Positions 35,284 through 46,873 of a DNA stretch of 64,000 bases are shown here, piece by piece. Source of the stretch: Chelonoidis abingdonii (taxonomy: Eukaryota > Chordata > Testudines > Testudinidae); assembly GCF_003597395.2 (NCBI RefSeq), contig NC_133769.1:47101697-47165696 (forward strand), written 5' to 3'. The notes beneath the pieces were generated by a model. That model ran no database searches. It was not told the origin of the DNA and saw nothing but the letters and a program-made list of their open reading frames with translations. The translations under genes were made by a program, and so were the position numbers. Position 1 is the first letter of the stretch; each line of letters starts with the position of its first letter.

Positions 35284-37368
35284 CACCCCCCACAAGATGA
35301 TTCACTTCTGAGCATGATGAAAATCTTCCAAGTAAATTCTGGTATCTGGACCACACACTAAACTCAGCTGCCAGAAGGGTTTCTGAGCATTCTGATGAAT
35401 AGCATATTTTTTCTGTTCTTCCCACCCAATTATATTCATTATCAGACTGACGCATATTCAAATATCACAGTAATAGCGTCGAGAATGTGTATCCCTTTTT
35501 GCCAAATAAGAGATGGAAGAAAAATAGAGACCACGTAAAGGGAGAAAATGATTTAAGTTAATTAATCTAGAAGTTGAGTTGTAGCTTTCTAATGTTGATT
35601 GTAGTCATGGCGAAGTGTGGGCTATCTGAATGGTCGTCTTTGGGCGATGGATGAAGTGTGGATTAAATTAATTAGTTTCAGTTTGTAGGTGAGTTGTCCT
35701 CAGACCTGTGATGCTATTAGTTATAATAAGGGTGAAAATAATAATAAAATAAAAAATACCGAGTTTTTGACCAATAATCATGAATCAACCGAGAGAGACA
35801 TCAACTATCGTTCATATACTTGATCACTAAGAATACGTGCAAAATAACAAAGTAAGAGCATGAGTTTTGTTAACATATTAGCTGTTATCCCGATTATATA
35901 TGCCCTGATTCCAGTGGAAACCACTTTGAGTGTCTGTTAAGTCCATGCTTGACATGACCCATCTGTCGGTATCACTTATGGGCTATGGCTATCACTTGAA
36001 ACTTTTCAAAGGCGCTGCTGTACGAGTTGTGGAACTCCGCGGCTCAGCCACGCTGAGAGTAGACTCTACATCTCAGCTGCACATAGTACTCTCCACGCTC
36101 CTGATGGGGTTGTAGCTTGAGCTACACTGGGAGCCGTTGACTCTTCCACAGTTCCGCTTGCGGCAACTCTTTTACACGTGATGCTTTTACAGCGCTGTAT
36201 CTTGCAGCGCATCAGGGATTGTTTGTCTACACCCCTCTGCCAGCGAGACGTCCAGCCTCAGCAGCCTATTCCTAACTTCTATAGGTACTTAAACTCACCT
36301 TGGCACCTAAGCTTCGCCTCTGGACATGCGAACTGCAGCCTCATGGACATGGCACCATATTCTCCTGCACAACTGCCCACTCTAGGCAACCAGATGCTCT
36401 GTCTCCACCGTCAAGAACCAGAAATAATTCACAAACCAGAAAGATAGGGCCCAGGAGTGAGGCTTGCAGTTCGCGATGTTCAGAGGCGGAAGCTTTAGGT
36501 GCGGACCAAGGTGAGTGTTTAATGTACTATGAGTTAGATAGCTGCTAGCTGTGTCTTCGCTTCAGTGTTTGGTGTGAACAAACATTCTCCCTCTCTAGCG
36601 CGTGCCAGATAATCGCTGTAACAGCATCAGTGTAGGAAAGAGTGCCGCAGCGCTGGGAGCAACGGCTCCCAGTGCTGCAAGCTAAACCCCATCAGGATGT
36701 GGAGTACAGTGCAGCGCTGGGAGAGTTCTCTCTCAGCGTGTGGCGCTGCGACCCACACTTCGTATCGCAGCGCTTTTGAGTTTTCAAGTGTTAGCCATAC
36801 CACTTTAAGTCCTCACTGAGGGTCAGTCAGCTGGACTTAAACACTCATAGTGGTTTCCTGGGAATCAGCGGCCTAAATCGATAAAGCTAAATGTAACAAT
36901 ATAATCCATTAATGTTATTTTGCAGTATCTTTAGTGTATCAAATGTTACTGAAGAATGTATCTTCTTTGATCTGTCATTGATTTTATTTCAAAAACTCTC
37001 ATTTTTGATTTTTATTTATTTTCACCTTATTATAACTATAAGACACAGGTGAGGACATATAACAACAAACTATTCAAAATAATCACCTTACCACCCCAAA
37101 ACACCATTTCAGAAGCCACTCCCTGCTACAATTCACATTAGAAGCTTACTCAACTCTAGAAATAAACTTAACATTTTCTCCCCTTTACGTGGGCTCTATT
37201 TTTCTTATCCATCTCTTATTGAGCAAGACGGGGTACATTCTGAGTCTATTTATGTGATATTAATATCTCAGTCTGATATGAAATAATTGGTGGGAAAGAA
37301 CAGAAAAATATATGCTTAAAATTCAATAGACTATGCTCTAGAAACCCCTCTGGCAGACTGAGAGTTTA
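35284..37368. repeat. Hairpin of left flank, pass C
   Basis: Arm 1 is 35284-36343 (reversed left flank), the loop is 36344-36457, and arm 2 is 36458-37368 (forward left flank). Turn point and loop are the same as in pass B within indel noise. Arm 2 stops at 'gagagtttag' (equivalent to about 10294) and joins directly to the minus-oriented LTR at 37369. Confidence 0.85.
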
Positions 37369-37552
37369 GCTCTTCCCTCATAGCCGAGAGAAAACAAAAC
37401 AGGACAGAACAAAGACAAACACACCCAGAAGTTCCCTCCCTCACTTTGAAAAATCCGGTTTCCTGATTGGTCCTCTGGTCAGGTGTTTGGTTCCCTTTGT
37501 TAACACTTTACAGGTAAAAGAAACATTAACCCTTAGCTATCTATTTATGACA
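37369..37552 (-). mobile_element. Gypsy 5' LTR start (genuine right boundary of the provirus)
   Basis: Minus-strand LTR start: the plus strand ends 'ccttagctatctatttatgaca'-type sequence at 37552, i.e. TGTCATAAATAG on the minus strand. It also includes 'tttgaaaaatccggtttcct' and 'ggtcctctggtcaggtg', as at 46770. A G-run follows at 37553-37559, matching the G-run left of 10356. This copy is free of the indel noise seen from 10498 to 37368. Confidence 0.85.
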
Positions 37553-38639
37553 GGGGGGGATTTTTTTTGTCAATTATTGATAGAATCCAATACCCATACA
37601 CTAGTAGCCAGGCCCAACTTATCCTGCTGCAGAAAAGGATTGTGGGTGGCTCAAAAATTCATATTTCTCCCTTTAAATAACAAAAGCAATGCCACTGACT
37701 TTAGGGGCCATAAAAGGCAGAAAATTATCTCACTAACTGTCCTTAATTTCTTTTCCCAAATCACCTTCCTAAAATCCTACAGACAGTTCTCAGGAAAATC
37801 TTGTGATAGATGTGCGTGATCATGGTGGATAGTATCAGTTAAGTTTGGGGAGATTTGGGGCAGAAAATCTGTTTCACAAGACAACCTCAGAATACTATGG
37901 CTGACTCCACAAGTTTGCATGCCAATGCATTCACTAGAATACATACAGCTGGTATTTTTGCGTAAACCCAGATCTTTATTCATATTTTAACGAGAGTAAA
38001 ATTCACACAATGATATACTGTATGTCTAACTATTTACCCTTTCCTTTAAAGCTATCTCTATATTCTGTGTTTCTCACAATGATGACTCTTTTTGGGGGGA
38101 ACTGAGCTTTTAATCGTGTTTTATTCCCCACATATGGTATGCCATACATTCAGGCACACACTGGAGTATTTGGGACACAATTCTATATTTTTCTTTATTT
38201 CTCTGTACTGAGTTATATTAACGTGTTTCTCAAGATAGATACCATTAACTTTTAAGAGAGCTGTGGTAGTTTTAATTAGGGCACTCAATGGCACTTGCTG
38301 GCAACATTTAACTGTAATCGACAACGTGTCAACTTGATCTAACGTTTTCTACTTTCAAATGACTAGAGAAGAAAGAAGTGCAGACATTACAAAAAGACTT
38401 GCTCTTCATTTATGCATTTGAAGAAAAGAGTCTAATGAACAGCTAGAATTCCTGATTTCCTTTGAGTTTTTTATAGAATGCAATTTAGATATTTAACGGG
38501 GGTGAATGGTTTTCCACATTTCATGGTTGGTATAAGTTTCCTTTTTAATTTTGTGTGTATAACATCGAACGCTTTTGAAAATAAACATAAAAGAATGTAA
38601 GTCTTCTGATTAATAAGGTGCATAATCTTTTCAGAGAAT
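37553..38639. other. Right flank of the Gypsy insertion, no gene seen
   Basis: AT-rich non-coding sequence. Its first ~670 bases are the template for the inverted copies at 10498-11243 and 17966-18656. The copy relationship ends at about 38222. Confidence 0.7.
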
Positions 38640-39090
38640 AATAATAGTAATAATTAATAATAGCAATGCAACTGAAATATATTAAATACATTCACATTCT
38701 TACTGTTATTATTATTATTAGTAGCAGTAGTATTGCACTGCCGAGAAGGCCTAATCAGAATCAGGGCCCTATTGTACAAGGCTCTGTGTAGAGTCTAAGG
38801 CTGCCCCATAGTTTGGAATATGGAGGGGGGAATAGCAGTGTGCACCAAAGTGCTGTGCTGTAACTCCCCCATGTGGATGCTGTAGACACGAACTAAGAAG
38901 TTCCTAGTGCATATTAGTGTAATCCAGTTTGAAGAGGATTACATTAATGTGAACTAGGAATCTTTTAGTTCACACTCGCATTGCAGCATCCACTCAGGGG
39001 CATCACAGCACAGCTTTATGTTCACATTGCTATTCTCCCCCCCCCCCCCCCCAGCGTAGACTGAACTGCGGGGCAGTGTAGACGAGCTCT
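38640..39090. mobile_element. Decayed repeat tail plus MITE-like element with C-run
   Basis: An (AAT/ATT)-rich stretch (38640-38722) leads into 'atcagggccctattgtacaa', typical of L3/CR1-type tails. From about 38798 to 39090 there is an imperfect inverted repeat: GAGTCTAAGGCTGCCCC at the left against GAGCTCGTCTACACTGCCCC (reverse complement of the right end). An inner palindromic segment (about 38912-38970, cctagtgcat...gtgaactagg) and a run of about 16 C (39037-39052) lie inside. Non-coding. I cannot assign the superfamily. Confidence 0.5.
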
Positions 39091-39279
39091 AAGACTGTAT
39101 TATACAGATGTAGTAATGGTCAAAATTAGAAACACAGAAAAATAACATTACTTCTAAGCTCCTGCTTGGAAGGAGGGGATAATTTTTCCTTCTCAGTTTT
39201 CTGTAAACTCCTTATAGGGGAGCAGAAGTATACACTGAACAGTTAAGGAACAAAGATGATTATCAACAATTTGTTATAA

Positions 39280-39405
39280 CAACCAAAGTTGTCAACCCTC
39301 CAGGATTGTCCTGGAGCCTCCAGAAATTAAAGATAAGTCTTTAATTAAAGATTATGTCATGTGATGAAACCTCCAGGAATACATCCAACCAAAATAAATT
39401 AAGAT
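39280..39405. repeat. Truncated MITE-like repeat
   Basis: 'gttgtcaaccctccaggatt', then 'ttaaagataagtctttaatt' and 'aaacctccaggaatacatcc', resembles a common turtle element with GTTGGCAACCCT-type ends (hAT-like). Only the left end is recognisable here and no target duplication was found. Confidence 0.4.
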
Positions 39406-40759
39406 GTCAAACAACTTTAAAGAGATGTAAAGAAGTCATGACAACTCCTTATTGCAACACATCATCAAAATCAATATAGAATAGTATATTAGGGTAGGTA
39501 ACACAAACACAAGCAAAATTAAAGAATAGCAAAGTTAATCAAATCATTGTCATAAGCAGACAAACTGCGCAACAAGTTTTCAGTAACTTCTTCTGGGGAA
39601 TAAGAAATCAAATTTGATGGACATTATCAAACCTAGAAGAAAAATGCTTATTTAGAAATATGGATAATTTTATAGAAAACAAAAGTTCTTTATCTATTCC
39701 TGTAGAGATGAATTCCATTTTGAGTGCCACAACCCCCTTTCCGGGAACTTAAGATTTTCCTTAAATAAGGGAAAATTGTTCTTTTCAAAATCAAAAATGC
39801 CATGAAGCCTTTTCATATGAACCTCCATGCTTGATCTTTATCACATCAGATGACTAAAGAGTCTCCAGGAAAGTCAGCTTTGGCTCTCAGTCACACTGAA
39901 TGTAACTGATGTAGAAATTTTTTGTCTTCTTTGTGGAATTCACCACTATGCACAGGGTCAGTCAAGAACTATGAACTTGAGTTCTGCCTGACCTTTATTT
40001 TGAGGGTTTAAGTGGGACTTCAGTAAGCGCAGAGACCTCAGACTCGCCCACTGCAGAGAGGATAAATTTCATTATGCCAATAGTCTCCAATATTCACTTA
40101 AAATTAGCTGTTTTATGCTCCAGTTTAGCAAAGCATTTAACCATGTTCTTAAATTAATCTCTATTCAGCAAAGCAAATGCTTAACTTTGAACATGTTTAA
40201 GTCTCATTGAAGCCAAAAGGGACATAAGCATGTGATTAAACTTAAGCACATGCTTAAATATGGATGAACTGCTCAACTGGGGCCTTACTGAATATATCTG
40301 CTGTTAAACTAGTTTACTAGAATATTTGTGGAAAGTGAATTCACAAGGGACACAGAAATAATCAAACCAAGTTTGTTTAATTTTTTTCTTAAAAGTTCAT
40401 GGATAGTTTTTGCAGCATTTGCCCAGTTCTGCTACGGAGAGAGATTTCTGCCAGACGTTCCTCAACATCAATAACAGGGGAGTTATATGCAAAAGGTTGA
40501 CATATATAGCTCTTTCAGGGTGACCTCAGGAACAGATGTGTCAATGAAGTTAAAAAGTTTTCCAGTAAACTTCTGGCTGTGGTTTCTTCTCAACTAAACT
40601 AAAGCCATCTCTAGCTGATGTTAGCCAGCTGGGAAAGAATGTGCTTTACACTAGGGCATCTGGTGGCCTCTCTCCCATTTCCAACAGGTCTGACTGCCTT
40701 ATTGGGCTGGGGAAGTGGAGAAGGTTGCTGAAGGTTCTGCTTTGAGAAAAGAGTGTCTC
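39406..40759. other. No recognisable gene or repeat
   Basis: AT-rich, stop-dense sequence with no motif that I can support. Confidence 0.45.
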
Positions 40760-40762
40760 TAA

Positions 40763-41053
40763 TGGTACATCCAGACTACCCGCCCTATCGCTGGGTAGTG
40801 ATCGATTTATCAGGGATTGATATATCGCGTCTCATCTAGACGTGATATATCGATCCCCGAGGGCGCTCATCGACTCTGGAACTCCACCGGAGTGAGCAGC
40901 GGTAGCGGAGTCGACGGGGGAGCCGCGGACATTGATCCCGTGTGGTGAGAACCTGAGGTAAATCGATCTAAGATACTTCGACTTCAGCTACGCAATTCAG
41001 GTAGCTGACGTTGCGTATCTTAGATCGACAACGCCCCTAGTGTAGATCAGCCT
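40763..41053. mobile_element. Harbinger-type MITE (second family)
   Basis: 291 bp flanked by TAA (40760-40762 and 41054-41056). The termini are imperfect inverted repeats: TGGTACATCCAGACTA at the left, AGGCTGATCTACACTA as the reverse complement of the right end. Inside are palindromic clusters such as tgatatatcgcg...cgtgatatatcgatcc, and 'agtcgacgggggagccgcgg', giving strong local secondary structure. Non-coding, with high CpG for its surroundings. Confidence 0.7.
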
Positions 41054-41056
41054 TAA

Positions 41057-41574
41057 GACTGCAAAGAGTAGAGCACACAAATGGAGTTTCCATAGGCCAA
41101 CAGCTGTAGACAATGATTTCAAGTGACCAGTACTGAAATGATAACAAAAGAAATATTTGTACTGTTTCAAACCTGCAGCAAAGATACAATCAAAACGAAC
41201 CTCAACAGAATCCATTTATGCAGTATCCAGATTAATGTGTTATTTGTTAGTTTCTTAATTTATTTTCCCATCTTACATTAGAATTAAAAATAGAAAGAAC
41301 TACATAAAAAATAAACAAGATAAGACAGAAGCTGATCACTCATGGGATTGGAGAAAGGAGGTGACATCTTCACATTCAAGTCACTGGCTTGAATTCAGAC
41401 CATGTTGATAGTTATGAAAGCCATTACTGTGGGCACCATCATCATCCTGCCTGTCATCTTTGACTTGGATTTCTCTCTAGAAATAAGCAGGCTGTATCTA
41501 AACTTTGCCTCCTTATCACTTCTCGTTTACTATAGAGATGTAGATGGTTGCCTCCAATCTGTCCATGAAGCCAG
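41057..41574. other. No recognisable gene
   Basis: Non-coding sequence between a MITE and a LINE tail, with nothing I can support. Confidence 0.4.
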
Positions 41575-41975
41575 CCTCCCTTGCCCACTTGTTAAATTTT
41601 CAAATAAACTCCTTAGTGCTTTTTCCTATGCCATACCACATCCTCTCTGTAACCCTCTGCAAAGCCATGTCACTATGCACCTTCACATCCTTCCTCAAAA
41701 CTCTTCTTAGCCATGATCCCTACATAAAACTTGACAATGGTTAGGCTTCTAGGGTGCAGAGACCACTGTCTATTATGTTGACCAAGACCACCTCTCTGTT
41801 TACCTATACTCCCCCTTTTGGCTATAGCCATCTGCTGTTGCTGTTTTATACTTAAGGCAGGGACTGCCTTTTCGTTCTGTGTTTGTTCAGCTCCTATCAC
41901 AGTGGGGTCCTAGTCCAGGACTAGTGCTCCTGGGCAGTATAGTAATACAAATAATAAATATGAATAATAATTACT
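41575..41975 (+). mobile_element. L3/CR1-type LINE 3' end
   Basis: The plus strand carries a decayed 3' end of the L3/CR1 clade: 'cttcctcaaaactcttctta', 'ggcagggactgccttttcgt', 'tgtgtttgttcagctcctat', then 'cagtatagtaatacaaataa' and an AT-rich repeated tail. The same 'cagcacctagca...ataatacaaataaata' ending recurs at 49660-49775. No coding part remains. Confidence 0.65.
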
Positions 41976-43425
41976 AACTGGCAGTTATGCACTGATGTAA
42001 TGATATTGTGGTCTATGGGACAGATGTGGCAGAGCATCACGCAATTAAAACTCTCACAAATATCACAGCTGGAATAACTGCAGCTGCAACGGCAGCCTGA
42101 GCAAAAAGAGTAAGGATTTCTGGGCACAGAACTGAACTATGGTTTCATTTTTGACGGTGTACCTGCCAAGCAAGGGATGAGGCACATCAACATTACAGCA
42201 TGACTAAGCTCAAATTGCAGCTGCTTGTAATTATCTATTTGGTGGCTGATCAGAGGATTTTACGTTCCATTACTGTCAATCTGGGACTTTTCACCAGCAC
42301 TATATTCACTGAGGGTGATATTCTGCCTTCCTCTGATGTGGATGTACAGTGACAGTAAGGCCTTCCCCACTAGTGAGGGTCACATAGGCACCTGGCAGAG
42401 TTGGAGACCATAAGGGCTCCTCTTTCCCTACTCCCCTGGGGTGCATGGCAATCTGAAAGGGGTGGGGAAAGTGGGAAGGAGACAGGGCCATGGTTCTGCT
42501 TCTCACTAGTCACTTGCTAGCACAGCTGGTTGAAAATTGGCCTTAATTTTCACAAAAATGTTTATCAAAAATCTTTTGGTCAATAATCAAAATTTTAATG
42601 AAAAATTTCAGGAAAAAAATCCAGTTTCGTAAAATTTCAAACAGCTGCGCTTGCTTGCAAAGTTGGCTGCCTATGTGTGCAGGAATAGGATGGACTCTCA
42701 AAGGGCATAGCAGAGGGTGCACCGATTCTGTGTGGCTAGCAGGTCTCGAAGACATTCTTACCAATGCTTGCCTTGGCAAACATGTGACTTTCCTAACACA
42801 GGCCCAGTCTCACGCAGGAAAACTGTAGGAGAACCCCACATCTCCTGACACCCCATCTTAACCATAAAAACAACTTTCCTCTCAAGGAGGAGGAGAGGAT
42901 TAGTTGTTCTACATATTTTGAAGGCTGGGATTTTCCACTAATGAAAAGGAATTTCTTGCACATCCACAATCCTGGTTATCCACAGAGGATCTAGCCCTTA
43001 TAATCGAGAAATCTATACCTGTAGAAAATGAAATGTATTTGTGCTGAATTTGTGTACAGTCAAGTGTACACTAATTACTAATTACTATGCTATCTACAGA
43101 GATTAGTTATTCTCTGCTTATTCTGTCTCTAATGTATTGATTGATTATTTAACAAACACATTAATCAGAATTGTAATGGTAGTCTTTAAGATGATATATG
43201 AAGGATGTGACAAGTATTTAACACTCTTTTTATGGTACAATCTGAATAATGGTGCAGAAGACTTAGAAGAGATCATTAATTTAATCTTAATCAGGCCAAC
43301 CACTGAATTAAAGAACCATTATTGGATACATGACTGTGTCTAGTGCTTTAAGGCTACAAGACAGTAGTAACTGCGAAGGGACTGTAGTGAGAGAAGAGAG
43401 ATTTGTTCTTCATTGATCTTTAACT
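41976..43425. other. No recognisable gene; small AT-rich repeat inside
   Basis: 42541-42650 resembles the A/T foldback-like sequence at 2830-3200. The remainder shows no frame, motif or boundary. Confidence 0.4.
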
Positions 43426-43433
43426 ATTTAGAC

Positions 43434-43719
43434 TAGGGGTAGGCAGCATGCGAGCTGATTTTCAGTGGCACTCACACTGCCCGGGTCCTGGCCACTGGTC
43501 CGGGGGACTCTGCATTTTAATTTAATTTTAAATGAAGTTTCTTAAACATTTTAAAAACCTTATTTACTTTACATACAACAGTAATTTAGTTATATATTAC
43601 AGACTTATAGAAAGAGACCTTCTAAAAACATTAAAATGTATTACTGGCACACGAAACCTTAAATTAGAGTGAATAAATGAAGACTCGGCACACCACTTCT
43701 GAAAGGTTGCCAACCCCTG
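43434..43719. mobile_element. hAT-type MITE
   Basis: 286 bp with a perfect 8-bp target duplication ATTTAGAC (43426-43433 and 43720-43727), the length made by hAT transposases. The ends are TAGGGGTAGGCAGC and, as reverse complement of the right end, CAGGGGTTGGCAACC. The interior is AT-rich and non-coding. Confidence 0.85.
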
Positions 43720-43727
43720 ATTTAGAC

Positions 43728-45293
43728 ATAGTGTGTAAAGGTAAAATCTTTATGCCATCTAATGATATGTGCCTGCTGATTATATAAATTATGCGATACC
43801 TGCCTACTATGGTTTATAAGTAAACAAATCCACTAATTAGAGCTAATTGTGTCAGATGCTTGGCTGACTAGCATAATAAATCTAGCCCTCTGATTACCTC
43901 AAGGAGAAAAGTATTCTTGGCTACACAAGATGAAAAATAAGAATAGCTTCTGAGTGAAAGGCAAATAAGTAGGAGAGCATGAAGAAGTAAACAATGAAGA
44001 AGCTCTAAACTTAAGAAAGGTTTAGAGCACAGCTTATTTTTGATATTTTGTAGGAAATGGCATGGTAGGGAAATACAGGTTAGGGCTAGAGTACAGGTAG
44101 CTTTATGCAGAGAGTAAAAGAGTCTAAGTCGCAGCCACAGCAGCAGCGGCTATGTCATGGCAAGTATGGTTAATGATTGATTATAGCTGTTGCATGAGAA
44201 TGAGTTGCAGTACTGTTACTGATTAACCAGATGGAACTCTGGAGCATGGAGGATTACCCAAGAAGTGGTGACTACCTACAACATCTGCAGGCCCAGGATA
44301 TGTAAACATTACGGTGTTGACTGCATTCTGCATATTAGTGAAAACAACTTTTATGTTTATGATGAAATTCACACCTATTTTTATACTCCTACTCCCCCTG
44401 TATAGCTGCAGTCAATAAAAGGTCTCTATCACACATCAGTGTGGAGGTTGGTTGCCATAGCTCCTATCCAATTACTTTTCTTCAGTGGCTCCCACACAAT
44501 GGTGGCAGGTCAGAGGGTGCTGGTACTATTTGCATGCTTCCAACTGTTTTTACTGATGTCCAAGCTCTGAACTGCAAAAAGAGGCAGAGATGCCTGTAAA
44601 AGTTACTGGAAGCAAGGAGGATGAAACAACTGGTAGAGGGTTCATAAATGCTACAGTGACACAAATAAATAATGATTAATAACAATAATAATAGGAAACA
44701 GAATCCATGCAAAGACCACAGCCACCACCAGAACAGTTAAAATTTACTAAATACTTGTCTAACATTACTTCTTCTTCTTAATTGCTGCAGTTGCTGCCAT
44801 AGGGGTGCCGCGCAATTGTGAATAAAAGAGGTGGTGATCCATGCAAATATGAATGGAAAAGGAAGTGACCCATAAGACACATTCTCTTAAGATGTGGTCC
44901 ATGATATTGAACTCCTGCTCTCCATAGTCACCCCTAAGACCTCAGTTAATATCCTGTCCCCATTGAAATCAATGGCAACACTTCCATTGTGTTCAATAGA
45001 ACAGGATTTCACCCCTCAGTTGTATCTTATAATCTTTATGCTAAGTTAAATTTTTAAAACTAGAGGTCTAAATCACTTTTGCTTTCTCTTACCTCAGAAT
45101 TAGAATCAGATTGGTAATCCACATGGAAAAACCTTTGTAGGCACAAACTGATTTTGTTTTATTCGAAGGACAGTGTTTCAACAAACCTGCGTAATGGCAC
45201 CTTAAATCTGCTGTGTAACTATGTGCCCAACTTCTTCTATTGCAGAGGTCGAATAAGTTGCTCAGGAACTCTGATCAGACCAATATATTCAGG
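43728..45293. other. No recognisable gene; one short dispersed motif
   Basis: 44958-45016 holds 'cattgaaatcaatggcaaca', 'ccattgtgttcaatagaaca' and 'ggatttcaccc', a small inverted motif that recurs at 52711-52765. An (AAT)-rich stretch lies near 44665-44695. There is no reading frame with recognisable content. Confidence 0.4.
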
Positions 45294-45460
45294 CAGGGTC
45301 ATCCCTAGGGGGATATGGGGTGCTGGGCCCAGAGCAGAAGTGACAAATTCGTCACTTCCGGGACTAACTGTGCTGGCCAATTGTACCAGCCCCCGGGGCC
45401 CCTCAAAGCGTGGGGCCCAGAGCAGTCTCCTCGACTCGTCATACCCAAGGGATGGCTCTA
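45294..45460. mobile_element. Short MITE, probably hAT-type
   Basis: 167 bp with terminal inverted repeats CAGGGTCATCCCTAGG and, as reverse complement of the right end, TAGAGCCATCCCTTGG. The interior contains the palindrome gtgacaaattcgtcac and two copies of 'ggcccagagcag'. Flanking bases are only loosely similar (atattcag / atataggg), so the target duplication is not secure. A long open frame across this area has no protein motif. Confidence 0.6.
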
Positions 45461-45950
45461 CATATAGGGTCTACAGGTGTCAGTACATTGGGTTTCACAT
45501 GTCCCTTTTTGCATCTTTATATACTGAGGCATTCTGCAAGTGTATGGATCTTTCTCCTATTTTTTGGAAGATTAGTGTTCTCTACTTGTTCAGTGTGCAA
45601 TGGTTTTCTGATATCTGCTAGCATACAGTACTACCTCTCTTACCATTCTTCTCTCTCCTAAATACCATCACATCAAACTGCAGCCAGAATCTGCCTACAT
45701 TTGTGGAAGACAAACCTTTTGAATACTAGAAATTTCCACATTTCCAGAAGTCCTAAGGAAACAAGCAGGTAATATCAAATGGTCAAACACCACTCAACAT
45801 TTCAAGTCCCAGAAGACAAAATATTACTTTATCCTAGGATGATTTTATAACACAGAATTAGAAAAGAATGTTTCTGTTCTATATATTTTCAATTTAAATG
45901 TGCCCATATCAAATGGAGGGCAAATAATATAAAAGGAACCTACAAGCAAT

Positions 45951-46873
45951 TGTCATAAGCATAAATCCCAATTCTGAACCTTAGCGTCCAAAATGTGGGT
46001 GCCTGCATGAACCCTCCAAGCTTAATTACCAGCTTGGATCTGATAGTGCTGCCACCAGCCAGATTTCCAGTCTCTGGCGCCCTCTGGTCTCCCCAAACCT
46101 TCCCTGGGGGACCCCAAGACTCAGATGCCCTGAGTNNNNNNNNNNNNNNNNNNNNNNNNNNNNNNNNNNNNNNNNNNNNNNNNNNNNNNNNNNNNNNNNN
46201 NNNNNNNNNNNNNNNNNNNNNNNNNNNNNNNNNNNNNNNNNNNNNNNNNNNNNNNNNNNNNNNNNNNNNNNNNNNNNNNNNNNNNNNNNNNNNNNNNNNN
46301 NNNNNNNNNNNNNNNNNNNNNNNNNNNNNNNNNNNNNNNNNNNNNNNNNNNNNNNNNNNNNNNNNNNNNNNNNNNNNNNNNNNNNNNNNNNNNNNNNNNN
46401 NNNNNNNNNNNNNNNNNNNNNNNNNNNNNNNNNNNNNNNNNNNNNNNNNNNNNNNNNNNNNNNNNNNNNNNNNNNNNNNNNNNNNNNNNNNNNNNNNNNN
46501 NNNNNNNNNNNNNNNNNNNNNNNNNNNNNNNNNNNNNNNNNNNNNNNNNNNNNNNNNNNNNNNNNNNNNNNNNNNNNNNNNNNNNNNNNNNNNNNNNNNN
46601 NNNNNNNNNNNNNNNNNNNNNNNNNNNNNNNNNNNNNNNNNNNNNNNNNNNNNNNNNNNNNNNNNNNNNNNNNNNNNNNNNNNNNNNNNNNNNNNNNNNN
46701 NNNNNNNNNNNNNNNNNNNNNNNNNNNNNNNNNNNNNNNNNNNNNNNNNNNNNNNNTCCCTGAGCTTTGAAAAATCCGGTTTCCTGATTGGTCCTCTGGT
46801 CAGGTGTTTGGTTCCCTTTGTTAACCCTTTACAGGTAAAAGAAACATTAACCCTTAGCTATCTGTTTATGACA
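45951..46873 (-). mobile_element. Solo LTR of the Gypsy family, with assembly gap
   Basis: TGTCATAAGCATAAATCCC opens the plus strand and TTATGACA closes it at 46873. The flanks are a perfect 5-bp duplication GCAAT (45946-45950 and 46874-46878). Left and right ends match the provirus LTRs ('gaaccttagcgtccaaaatg', 'aaaatccggtttcctgattg'). The middle is 621 N. The resulting length, 923, agrees with the 919-939-base LTRs of pass B, so the gap size is about right. Confidence 0.9.
46136..46756. other. Assembly gap (621 N)
   Basis: Unresolved bases inside the LTR at 45951-46873. Any open frame spanning it is an artefact. Confidence 1.

Larger units (their letters stand above)
10498..37368. other. 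Anomalous block: probable uncorrected multi-pass long-read fill of one provirus
   Basis: Three plus-strand passes of one LTR element (A: 11244-17965, B: 18657-25994, C: 28280-35283) alternate with inverted copies of the outer flanks. The right flank (37553-38222) appears reverse-complemented at 10498-11243 and 17966-18656, starting both times at the same base (actcagta). The left flank appears reverse-complemented and then forward around an identical ~115-base loop in passes B and C. Copies differ mainly by one- to three-base indels every few tens of bases, unlike the sequence on either side. Fixed molecule ends and a fixed turn point are what repeated passes around a single circularised template give. 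I recommend treating all ORFs inside as damaged by sequencing error. Confidence 0.82.

Noticed and set aside
10498..37368. A real tandem array or satellite of three LTR elements
   Set aside because: The unit includes unique flanks in inverted orientation, lacks an LTR at one junction and flips orientation inside an LTR at another. An array made by recombination would not give these joins.
10356..37552. Gammaretrovirus-like endogenous retrovirus with env
   Set aside because: Polymerase motifs are Ty3/Gypsy-type, RNase H is followed within about 150 bases by the purine-rich tract and LTR, and there is no room for or sign of an envelope gene.
45154..45621. 155-codon plus-strand open frame
   Set aside because: It runs across a 167-bp MITE with inverted ends. 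There are no motifs on either side.
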